A DNA stretch of 7,515 nucleotides, taken from Deltaproteobacteria bacterium. Its GTDB lineage: Bacteria; Myxococcota; UBA796; SXON01. Positions 1 to 5,981 of this stretch are shown here, in pieces (position 1 is the first letter of the stretch; every line of letters starts with the position of its first letter). Both the position numbers and the translations under genes were made by a program. Location of the stretch: assembly GCA_947483545.1 (NCBI GenBank), contig CANKNP010000268.1:1-7515 (forward strand), written 5' to 3'. The notes beneath the pieces are model-generated. The model worked only from the letters and a program-made list of their open reading frames with translations. It searched no databases and was not told the origin of the DNA.

Positions 1-392
1 AGGGTGATCGCCACGGCGCGGTCGGTGACGATGTAGGTCACGCACAGATCGGCCAGCGCGTTGACCAGAAAGGGCTGACCGTCGGTGACGCGCGCGATCT
101 CGGCAGAAGCCTCGGGCAGAAAAGCCTGACCGGTCTCCGCGGTGTGCTGACCGAGCAGGTCAGTGACTTCCTCGGCGTTGAAGTTGCGCAGTGTGATCGA
201 CGCTGCCTTGATGTTGAACGGCGACCCGGGGTTGATGTGCCGGCCGTCCTTGGACTGCACGAGGTAGTCCCGCAGGTCGCGCATGCCGATCAGCGCTACC
301 GAAGTAGGGAACTTGCCGCCGTTCCCGTCAAGGCGCTCCTCCGTGACCTTGACGCCGACCGGGCGGACCGCTGATCTACGTCGATACCTCGG
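1..392 (-). pseudogene. AAA-like ATPase, internal fragment lacking its N-terminal half
   Basis: Reading the minus strand, a frame open from the TGA at 395-393 to the window edge encodes FPTSVALIGMRDLRDYLVQS, then SPFNIKAASITLRNF, LLGQHTAETGQAF and VTDGQPFLVNALADLC. This series is typical of the middle of a family of prokaryotic AAA-like ATPases of roughly 400-550 residues that occur in defence and mobile regions; the family assignment is from memory. Recognisable similarity starts at the Phe codon at 311-309. Upstream of it the frame reads VKVTEERLDGNGGK and gives no Walker A (GxxGxGKT) or Walker B motif. The first in-frame ATG is at 284-282, inside the conserved block, and no start codon lies between it and the TGA. 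The other two minus-strand frames across 312-420 do not restore the missing part, so a simple frameshift is unlikely. The C-terminus lies beyond base 1. I read it as a truncated, probably non-functional remnant. Confidence 0.6.
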
Positions 393-412
393 TCATCCAG
401 CACCGCACCCCT

Positions 413-2419
413 CTACGGCTCCGCCCACTCCACCACCCCCCCCATCACCAAGCGCTCCTGAACGTCCACGAGCCAGGCCTGGATCTTCGCGGCCTCGCAC
501 GCTTCGCCCGACCAGAGATCCTCGGTTCGAACACAGGTTTCGGTGTAGTCAAAGGTCTCGATCGCGGGCAGGTGAACGTACCAACTGCTGTCCGGGTCGG
601 GCGCCCGGTGAGCCGCCGCGCGATGCAACAGCAGGTCCGCCACCGCAAGGTCGTCGTCCGTCACCGTGTCTCCGCCGCCCAGGCCGACTATCCGACATTC
701 CGCCTGCAGCAGCCCCGGGCAATCCGCGAGGTTGAAGATGGATAGCGTACTGCCCGGCCGCATCCGCAGCACCCCTTCCGGGTCATGGTCGCCGGCCGTG
801 GAGGCCGAAGCCGCGAGCCACGGCGCCGTTCCCGACTCCCCCGACCACGGCAGGGCATCCTTGGCACGCGGGTCGTCGTACCCGACCTCGGGCAGCGCGG
901 TGAGCCCCAGGAACGCGTGGACGGCGGGCAGATCGAGCCCGGCCAACGCGAGCACCCAATCTCCCCTGGTGTCCCAGCCGGCCGCCCCCGACATCCAGGT
1001 CGGGTTCAGCCCGAGGTCGGTCACCAGCGCCAAATTCTCGGCCACGCCCGCGTTAAGGCAGGACTGATCCTCACAATCTGGCGGGTCGTGGAACAGGACC
1101 CCGGTGGCGATTCTGTCGCCGCTCGCGAGGGCGGCCAGTTCTTCGCCCACCGCACACCGCTTGGCGTGGGCCGCCGCGGCGGGTGACACGGCGAGCGCGA
1201 TGCGGGCGGGCACATCGTCCAGCCACTCTCGATTGGCTGCGGCGCGGTCCATCCGCTCGACCATCCCCTCCTCAGACCCCGCGCAGGCCACAAGCGTCGC
1301 CACCTGACGCGGATTCTCGATGAACGTGGTGAGCCACGCCTGAAGCGGCGGCCCCTCGATGGATGCCGTTTCATCAAGGTAAACACGAAGGGTGCCGTCG
1401 AGCCCGAGCACGGAGATCTCGCTCGACCCGTTGACTGCGATATCCACCGGCTGCACGCCGTTGTAGATCACGATGTCATCGGCCGCCGCCACCACGGCAA
1501 CCCCCCCTTGGACCGCCACATAGGCGTGAAAGGTGCGCGGATCGATCGCGACCGGCCCCACCGCGCCCTCCACCGCGATCTCCGAGCTGCGCTCGCCTTC
1601 CCCATCGACAAAGGCCAGCAGGTCGGCCGTGACCACCCACACCCCGCCCCCCGGCCCCGCCGCCATCCCCAGCACCCCCGGAACCTCGGCCGCCACCCCA
1701 TCGTTTCGCACGAGACCCGAGGCCGTGGCCACCCAAACGAACCCATCTGAGGCCACGAGGCCCGTGGCCGACTCCGACAACGGAAGCTCCGACAGGCGCT
1801 CGCCATCCTCCCCCCAATGCCCAAGGATCAACCCCGCGGTGCCGAACCACCCTCCGGCGCCGTCGGTGGCCAGACGCGTGGGGGGATCGCCCGAGAGCAC
1901 CACGCCCTCTCCGAGCCGCAGCCAATCGAAGGGGTTCCCGACCAACAGGTCCGTCGTTGCGCTGCGCACCCTCCCGCCCGACTGGAGGACCGAGAGGAGG
2001 AAGCGGCCAGCGGCGGCCTGGATCGAGAGTCCGCCCCACCCGGAATACCCGGCGAGGACGGCGCGCTCGTCGTTGTTCGGCGCGCGGCGCTGAGCGTAGA
2101 GGTTGGCCGCCGTCGCCATCGCGGCGATGTTCGCCGCGGTGCGCTTCGAGGCGGTCCAGAACTCCGGGATGTCCTCGACGGGGAACGCCGCGTTGTTCGC
2201 CGCCTGCATCCGGGCGAGCACGGGACCGAGGTTCTGCTCGATGACCGCTTCGAGCGCCCAGCGATTGCGGGTGACGAAGTCGTCAAGGTAGTCCGCGTCC
2301 ACGCCGCGCGGGAGGCGCGTGCGGACGATGGGGACGACGGCGTCGAGGAGCTGGGCGGCGACGCTCACGAGGGGACCGTCGCGGTGATGGTGGGCGAACG
2401 CATGAGGGTTCGTACCCAC
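413..2419 (-). CDS. Chimeric ORF: mobile-element methylase N-terminus fused to a propeller-type secreted protein
   Basis: This 668-residue open frame joins two unrelated parts. Residues ~18-140 contain VDADYLDDFVTRNRWALEAV, VEDIPEFWTASKRTAANIAA and DERAVLAGYSGWGGLSI. The YSGWGGL motif is a hallmark of the N-terminal region of large DNA methylase/helicase-type proteins carried by plasmids, phages and integrative elements; their catalytic parts follow this region and are absent here. From about residue 155 the protein changes to repeated W/V/G-rich strands such as GAGGWFGTAGLI, ASDGFVWVATASGLV and AAGPGGGVWVVTADLLAF, which look like a beta-propeller. A long C-terminal region (~370-668) has scattered cysteines and ends in a charged helix; I do not recognise its function. 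The propeller part resembles extracellular lipoproteins, yet no signal peptide or lipobox precedes it, so the fusion product would probably stay in the cytoplasm. The start is uncertain: GTG at 2419 or GTG at 2368 (residue 18), neither with a clear Shine-Dalgarno. Stop is TAG at 413-415. It may be a fused pseudogene rather than an expressed protein. Confidence 0.6.
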   Translation of the reverse strand: MGTNPHAFAHHHRDGPLVSVAAQLLDAVVPIVRTRLPRGVDADYLDDFVTRNRWALEAVIEQNLGPVLARMQAANNAAFPVEDIPEFWTASKRTAANIAAMATAANLYAQRRAPNNDERAVLAGYSGWGGLSIQAAAGRFLLSVLQSGGRVRSATTDLLVGNPFDWLRLGEGVVLSGDPPTRLATDGAGGWFGTAGLILGHWGEDGERLSELPLSESATGLVASDGFVWVATASGLVRNDGVAAEVPGVLGMAAGPGGGVWVVTADLLAFVDGEGERSSEIAVEGAVGPVAIDPRTFHAYVAVQGGVAVVAAADDIVIYNGVQPVDIAVNGSSEISVLGLDGTLRVYLDETASIEGPPLQAWLTTFIENPRQVATLVACAGSEEGMVERMDRAAANREWLDDVPARIALAVSPAAAAHAKRCAVGEELAALASGDRIATGVLFHDPPDCEDQSCLNAGVAENLALVTDLGLNPTWMSGAAGWDTRGDWVLALAGLDLPAVHAFLGLTALPEVGYDDPRAKDALPWSGESGTAPWLAASASTAGDHDPEGVLRMRPGSTLSIFNLADCPGLLQAECRIVGLGGGDTVTDDDLAVADLLLHRAAAHRAPDPDSSWYVHLPAIETFDYTETCVRTEDLWSGEACEAAKIQAWLVDVQERLVMGGVVEWAEP
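1955..2000 (-). other. Fusion junction inside the chimeric ORF
   Basis: This interval marks where similarity changes from the methylase-type N-terminus (ending about GRF, residue 140) to the propeller protein (clear from about ATTDLLVGNPFDWL, residue 154). The intervening residues LLSVLQSGGRVRS fit neither part clearly. In the methylase family the GWGGL block is normally followed by a segment leading to a tyrosine-rich EYYTP-type motif, which is absent here. The exact crossover base cannot be fixed by eye. No target-site duplication, terminal repeat or att-like sequence is evident at the joint. Confidence 0.5.
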
Positions 2420-2442
2420 CGGAAGGCCCGATCAACAGCGAC

Positions 2443-2482
2443 TTTCGCTTACAGCGGGGGTGTTTCGCTTACAGCAGGGCCA
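2443..2482. repeat. Two tandem copies of a 20-base direct repeat
   Basis: TTTCGCTTACAGC occurs at 2443-2455 and again at 2463-2475, a period of exactly 20 bases. On the minus strand it reads GCTGTAAGCGAAA. The flanks GGGGGTG and AGGGCCA differ. The repeat lies in the 111-base gap between the FGE lipoprotein stop and the start of the chimeric ORF. Short spaced direct repeats of this kind occur as transposase binding sites near the ends of some insertion sequences (IS21-type ends, for example). That link is inference; no transposase gene is in the window. Confidence 0.5.
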
Positions 2483-2534
2483 GCCGCCTCAGCCACGCCC
2501 GATTGGCGAGCGCGTAATCCTTCGCCACGCTCAC
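2469..2534 (-). other. 21-codon open frame overlapping the FGE lipoprotein stop (possible gene remnant)
   Basis: A GTG at 2534-2532 overlaps the TGA of the preceding lipoprotein gene (GTGA), and the frame runs to TAA at 2471-2469. The peptide begins VSVAKDYALANR and continues AWLRRLALL, giving a basic amphipathic helix. It has no ribosome binding site of its own but could be translated by coupling. Its stop lies inside the second 20-base repeat. I think it is more likely the surviving 3' end of a longer gene, perhaps of a mobile element, than a genuine small protein. I do not recognise the parent family. Confidence 0.25.
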
Positions 2535-4063
2535 GGGCCGACGTACGACCTCACCAGCCGGAACCCGAGCGTGTAGTACCGCAACCCGATGTCCGCGCTC
2601 ATCCTCTCATCGACACCGGCGTACTGGGTGTCACCGTACCAGCCGCCGCGAACCACCCGATTCGTGTCGCTGATCGCGGTGGTGCCGCTGTAGGCGTCGT
2701 TCGGCGGATCGGTGCTCACGTTCGCCCAGTCCCCCGTCCACTCGAAGACGTTTCCACTCATGTCGTAGAGGTCCCAAGCGTTCGCGGCGAGGCTGGCGAC
2801 TGCGTGGGTCTCCCCCCCGCTGTTCGCGGAGGTCCACGCCACGTCGTTGACGGCGTTGGAGCCGGCGTAGGTGTAGGACTCATCTGCCCGTGCGGCGTAC
2901 TCCCATTCCGCCTCCGTGGGGAGGCGGTAGCCCTCGCACACGTAGGGGTCGCCGGCCAGGTCTGCCGCCAGGTCGGAACCGTCCGCCGCGTAGCAGAGGT
3001 CCAGCCCCTCGGCCGCAGAGAGGGCGTTCGCGTACATCGCGACATCGGCCCAGTCCACGCCCTCCACGGGGCAGTCAGGGCAGGCTTCGTGGAACGACGG
3101 TGCCGACCCAGGGGTCGCCGGAACGCCGGTCCATGCCGCCCATTCGGTCTGCGTCACTTCCGTCTGACCCATCCAGAAGTCGTGCGTGAGGGTGACGCTG
3201 TGGACCGGTCCGTAGCTCGAGCTGCCCATCGAGAAGGTTCCCGCAGGGATCGTCAGCATCGCGAAGCCGTAGTCCGTCGTGTAGTCGATGAACTCCACGG
3301 TGGCCTCCCCGATGGAGACGCTCGCCGTTCCGGCCTGGCTCGTCTCCTCGCCATCGCCGCCCGTCACGTTGCAACTCCAGGTTTGTCCGACACTCGTGAG
3401 GGACGCCGCGACCGTGGTGCTGGTCAGTCCGGCATCCACGGCGTCCACGGACCAGGCGTACGCATACGTCACGCCGACGCCCTCGGGGTCGACGCTTTCG
3501 GTCTCGATGATGCAGTTGAGCACGTCGTCGTCGGTGGGGCTGGCTGGGGAGATGCTCACCGTCGGGGCGCTCGGCGCCTGATTGGCAAGGGCGATCGTGG
3601 CGCTCGCGGTCGCTGGAGTGCCTTCCAGGGTGCCATCGGTCGGCGTGACGGTGCACATCCAGGTTTCCCCGCCGGAAGTGAGCGATGCCGCCACGGTTGG
3701 GGTGGAGAGCCCGGCATCGGCCCCGTCCACCGACCATGCGTAGCCGTAGGTGACCGCGTCACCGTTCGGGTCCACAGCTTCGGTCACGATCGTACAGGTG
3801 AGTACGTCGTCATCGACGGGTGCTGCGGGATCGATCGCGATCGCCGCGCCGCTCGGGGCGGCGTTGTCGCCGCTCTCGGTCTCGCAGTCCGGAGATCCGG
3901 AGCAGTCCGCGTCGTCGCAGTCATAGTCCCCATCGCTGTCGTTGTCGGCACCGTCGCTGCACTCGCCGGGGTTCGCGCCCTCGGCTCCGTCAGAACCGTC
4001 GCATCCGGTGGGCAGGAGACTCAGGAGGACGAAGGAAAGAAACCAAGGTGACCGTCGAATCAT
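2531..4063 (-). CDS. Lipoprotein with acidic Asp/Cys motif, two Ig/PKD-like domains and a non-catalytic FGE-sulfatase domain
   Basis: This 510-aa protein starts at ATG 4063, with GAGGG 7 bases upstream. The frame stays open for 96 codons further upstream, but that part overlaps the preceding gene and lacks signal features. Residues 1-21 (MIRR, then WFLSFVLLSLLPTGC) form a lipoprotein signal; Cys21 would be lipidated, although Pro at -3 is unusual. Residues 35-60 are an acidic Cys-containing segment (DNDSDGDYDCDDADC) like thrombospondin type 3 calcium motifs. Residues ~70-161 and ~162-257 are two related Ig/PKD-like repeats, each with VTYxYAWSVD and TWxC. Residues ~268-506 form an FGE-sulfatase domain: IPAGTFSMGSS, MGQTEVTQTEW, CPDCPVEGVDW, GYRLPTEAEWEYAAR, MSGNVFEWTGDW, RVVRGGWYGD and LGFRLVRS. 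The Cys pair that binds copper in active formylglycine-generating enzyme, just after the RGGS/W block, is absent, so a binding or structural role at the cell surface is more likely than catalysis. It is the second gene of a tandem pair. Confidence 0.87.
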   Translation of the reverse strand: MIRRSPWFLSFVLLSLLPTGCDGSDGAEGANPGECSDGADNDSDGDYDCDDADCSGSPDCETESGDNAAPSGAAIAIDPAAPVDDDVLTCTIVTEAVDPNGDAVTYGYAWSVDGADAGLSTPTVAASLTSGGETWMCTVTPTDGTLEGTPATASATIALANQAPSAPTVSISPASPTDDDVLNCIIETESVDPEGVGVTYAYAWSVDAVDAGLTSTTVAASLTSVGQTWSCNVTGGDGEETSQAGTASVSIGEATVEFIDYTTDYGFAMLTIPAGTFSMGSSSYGPVHSVTLTHDFWMGQTEVTQTEWAAWTGVPATPGSAPSFHEACPDCPVEGVDWADVAMYANALSAAEGLDLCYAADGSDLAADLAGDPYVCEGYRLPTEAEWEYAARADESYTYAGSNAVNDVAWTSANSGGETHAVASLAANAWDLYDMSGNVFEWTGDWANVSTDPPNDAYSGTTAISDTNRVVRGGWYGDTQYAGVDERMSADIGLRYYTLGFRLVRSYVGP

Positions 4064-4090
4064 GGGGTATCCCTCGTAGTCGTGAGCTTT
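3805..4090. repeat. Duplicated 5' segment of the lipoprotein pair, downstream copy
   Basis: This segment covers the ribosome binding site, signal peptide, acidic motif and start of the first Ig-like domain. It matches 5360-5642 with, by eye, five substitutions and one 3-base indel (one residue, Ala27, extra in this copy). The match includes 27 non-coding bases before the ATG and stops at 4090, close to the stop codon of the preceding paralog (4097-4095). Similarity continues at a lower level through the Ig-like domains and fades in the FGE domain. Confidence 0.9.
4071..4075 (-). promoter_or_regulatory. Ribosome binding site of the downstream FGE lipoprotein
   Basis: GAGGG on the minus strand, 7 bases before the ATG at 4063-4061. 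It decides the start in favour of the signal-peptide methionine over the long upstream extension of the same frame. It was copied together with the gene, since the paralog has the same site. Confidence 0.75.
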
Positions 4091-4094
4091 ACTG

Positions 4095-5615
4095 CTACTG
4101 GATCGTGCGAACAAGGCGAATCCCGTAGTTGGGCGCGGAATAGGTCGGATCGATGCCGCCTCTCGCTGAGATATGCGAGTCGCTGGGGCCGGCGTCGTAA
4201 CTCCCGCCCCGGAACTCCCGATGCGCGCCGACGGGCTGGACCGGATCCGTCGCCGGATCGGACGAGTAGGGCATGTACCAGTCGTTGACCCACTCCCATA
4301 CGTTGCCCGTAAGGTCGTAGATCCCACAGGCGTTCGGAAGAAGTTCGCCAACTGGGTGGGTCATTCCGAAGGAGTTGTATTCGTACCAGCCGACGATTTC
4401 GATGTCGTCAGAGCCTGCGAAGTGGGTGTCGGTCTCGCACCTCGCGGCAGCCTCCCACTCGGCACTTGTCGGGAGGCGGAAGCCGTCGCAAGCGTAGGGA
4501 GTCCCAGATTCAGTACAGCTGACCGAACTTCCTGATCCGCTGCAGCTGTAGCAGGAGCTCAGACCAGCCTCCTCCGACAGGGCATTGGCGAAGGACGCCG
4601 CGACGTGCCACGACACCCGCTCCACAGGACAGTCGGAGCCGCATGAGGTGAAGTAGGAAGGATCTTCCCCCATGATCTCGGAGAACTGCGTTTGCGTCAC
4701 CTCGGTGACACCCATGAGGAAGTTGTTGGTGAGCGTGACCGAATGTACCGGAACTTCGTCGGATTCACAGTTCGGGCTGTCGTCGCTGCAGCCCATCTCG
4801 AAGGTCCCACCGCAGACGGCCGTGAAGTCGATACCGCCAACCGCTTCCGGCTCCCCGCAGGACGCGATCTCCACGCTCGCCGAGCCAGGCGTGCTCGTGT
4901 CCTCGCCGTCGGTCCCTGTCACGCTGCATGTCCAGGTCTGTCCGCGGGTGGTCAGCGACCCCGTCACGGTCGCGTCCGTGATCCCCGCATCGGCGCCGTC
5001 GACACTCCATGCGTAGGTGTAGGTCACCTCCGCACCCTCCGGATCAACGCTCTCCTCCTCGATCACACAGGTCAGCACGTCGACGTCGCTGGGGGCCGTA
5101 GGCGAAATGCTCACGGTCGGGGCGCTCGGGGCCTGATTACCAATGGCGATGGTGGCGCTCGCCGTCGCCGGGGTGCCTTCGAGGGTGCCATCGGTCGGCG
5201 TGACGGTGCACGTCCAGGTCTGCCCGCCCGACGTCAGCGATGCCGCCACCGTCGCCGTAGTGAGCCCTGCATCAGCCCCGTCCACCGCCCATGCGTAGCC
5301 GTAGGTGACCTCGTCCCCGTTCGGGTCCACCGCTTCGGTCACGATGGTGCAGGCGAGCTCGTCGTCATCGACGGGTGCTGCGGGATCGATCGCGATCGCC
5401 GCGCCGCTCGGGGCGGCGTTGTCGCCGCTCGCGGCCTCGCAGTCCGGAGATCCGGAGCAGTCCGCGTCGTCGCAGTCATAGTCCCCATCGCTGTCGTTGT
5501 CGGCACCGTCGCTGCACTCGCCGGGGTTCGCGCCCTCTCCGTCAGAACCGTCGCATCCGGTGGGCAGGAGACTCAGGAGGACGAAGGAAAGAAACCAAGG
5601 TGACCGTCGAAGCAT
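4095..5615 (-). CDS. Lipoprotein paralog: acidic motif, two Ig/PKD-like domains and a non-catalytic FGE-sulfatase domain
   Basis: This 506-aa protein starts at ATG 5615, with GAGGG 7 bases upstream, and ends in TAG. It has the same architecture as the next gene: a lipoprotein signal to Cys21 (LSLLPTGC), the acidic DNDSDGDYDCDDADC motif, Ig/PKD-like repeats at ~69-160 and ~161-252, and an FGE domain at ~262-503. FGE landmarks are CGGTFEMGC, VPVHSVTLTNNFLMGVTEVT, CGSDCPVERVSWHVA, FANALSEEAGL, CDGFRLPTSAEWEAAARC, LTGNVWEWVNDWY and REFRGGSYDAGPSDS. Extra cysteines (CYSCSGSG, SCTES, YACDG, AARC, NACG) suggest disulfides in an exported protein. No Cys follows RGGSY, where active formylglycine-generating enzyme has its pair, so it is probably non-catalytic. 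The domain fold is shared with C-type lectins, so ligand binding at the cell surface is a reasonable inference. It precedes its paralog by 31 bases, probably in one transcript. The FGE domain is clearly diverged from its paralog. Confidence 0.87.
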   Translation of the reverse strand: MLRRSPWFLSFVLLSLLPTGCDGSDGEGANPGECSDGADNDSDGDYDCDDADCSGSPDCEAASGDNAAPSGAAIAIDPAAPVDDDELACTIVTEAVDPNGDEVTYGYAWAVDGADAGLTTATVAASLTSGGQTWTCTVTPTDGTLEGTPATASATIAIGNQAPSAPTVSISPTAPSDVDVLTCVIEEESVDPEGAEVTYTYAWSVDGADAGITDATVTGSLTTRGQTWTCSVTGTDGEDTSTPGSASVEIASCGEPEAVGGIDFTAVCGGTFEMGCSDDSPNCESDEVPVHSVTLTNNFLMGVTEVTQTQFSEIMGEDPSYFTSCGSDCPVERVSWHVAASFANALSEEAGLSSCYSCSGSGSSVSCTESGTPYACDGFRLPTSAEWEAAARCETDTHFAGSDDIEIVGWYEYNSFGMTHPVGELLPNACGIYDLTGNVWEWVNDWYMPYSSDPATDPVQPVGAHREFRGGSYDAGPSDSHISARGGIDPTYSAPNYGIRLVRTIQ

Positions 5616-5642
5616 GGGGTATCCCTCGCCGTCGTGAGCTTT
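5360..5642. repeat. Duplicated 5' segment of the lipoprotein pair, upstream copy
   Basis: Partner of 3805-4090, offset by 1552-1555 bases, which is about one gene length, as expected from a tandem gene duplication. Identity ends upstream at 5642; the remaining ~75 bases to the stop of the 87-aa gene are unrelated to the matching position in the other copy. Confidence 0.9.
5623..5627 (-). promoter_or_regulatory. Ribosome binding site of the upstream FGE lipoprotein
   Basis: GAGGG on the minus strand, 7 bases before the ATG at 5615-5613. It sets the start at the signal-peptide methionine rather than 28 codons upstream. The 5616-5717 gap also contains a small GTTCG/CGAAC inverted repeat (5648-5663), which has no T-tract and is not a convincing terminator. 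I see no clear promoter in this gap. Confidence 0.7.
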
Positions 5643-5717
5643 CGTGCGTTCGAACCCCCGAACCACGCGGGCTCGGCGCCGTCTCCGGACTAACACCAAA
5701 AGCGAACACGGCGGAAC

Positions 5718-5981
5718 CTACGGCACCCCGCCCTTCCCTATCTTCTCGATGAGCTCCCGATCCCTCTCCGAAAGCTCAATCTGCACCGTGACCTTGACCC
5801 CCTTCCCGAGCAGGTACGCGCCCCACACGAGCGCCCCGTAAGGCCCCATGGAAAGCAGGAAGTCCGCGCTCGGGATGGAGCTCGCCGCGCCGGGAACAGC
5901 CGGCCCCCCGTCCTGGGCGAACGCGACGGCGCACGACAGGAGCAGGAGCGCGGGCCCCGTCGCCAGCATCCAGCGGCTCAC
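5718..5981 (-). CDS. Small secreted or membrane protein with one predicted TM segment
   Basis: This 87-aa protein starts at GTG 5981; its first four bases (GTGA) overlap the TGA of the preceding gene, which supports this start over the ATG at codon 5 and suggests coupled translation. Residues 5-22 (MLATGPALLLLSCAVAFA) look like a signal peptide with an AFA|Q cleavage site; LLSC could alternatively act as a loose lipobox. Residues ~40-59 (DFLLSMGPYGALVWGAYLLG) form a likely membrane helix. A charged C-terminal tail follows (VQIELSERDRELIEKIGKGG). Size, single membrane helix and coupling resemble small phage or mobile-element membrane proteins such as holin-like or tail-end proteins, but no specific family is recognised and no lysin is nearby. 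Stop is TAG at 5718-5720. Confidence 0.65.
   Translation of the reverse strand: MSRWMLATGPALLLLSCAVAFAQDGGPAVPGAASSIPSADFLLSMGPYGALVWGAYLLGKGVKVTVQIELSERDRELIEKIGKGGVP

Noticed and set aside
371..415. Plus-strand stretch reading LIYVDTSVIQHRTPL, resembling the start of a PIN-domain toxin
   Set aside because: No ATG/GTG start or ribosome binding site, and the similarity stops after a few residues at the end of the opposite gene; likely chance.
2531..2660. Template/variable repeat pair of a diversity-generating retroelement
   Set aside because: No second near-identical copy with adenine-specific differences and no reverse transcriptase motif was found in the window, so it is kept only as a hypothesis for the flanks.
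1817..4051. 744-residue plus-strand open frame opposite the lipoprotein and chimeric genes
   Set aside because: It is rich in Arg/Gly/His/Val without domain motifs, spans two clear minus-strand genes, and arises from GC-rich codon bias.
4064..4351. 96-codon in-frame N-terminal extension of the downstream lipoprotein
   Set aside because: It overlaps the 3' end of the paralog in another frame, lacks domain similarity, and would bury a good signal peptide and ribosome binding site.
5646..5666. GGTTCGAAC-like bases resembling a tRNA T-loop, considered as a phage attachment site
   Set aside because: No acceptor, anticodon or T-stem pairing could be built around it; it is just a short GTTCG/CGAAC inverted repeat.
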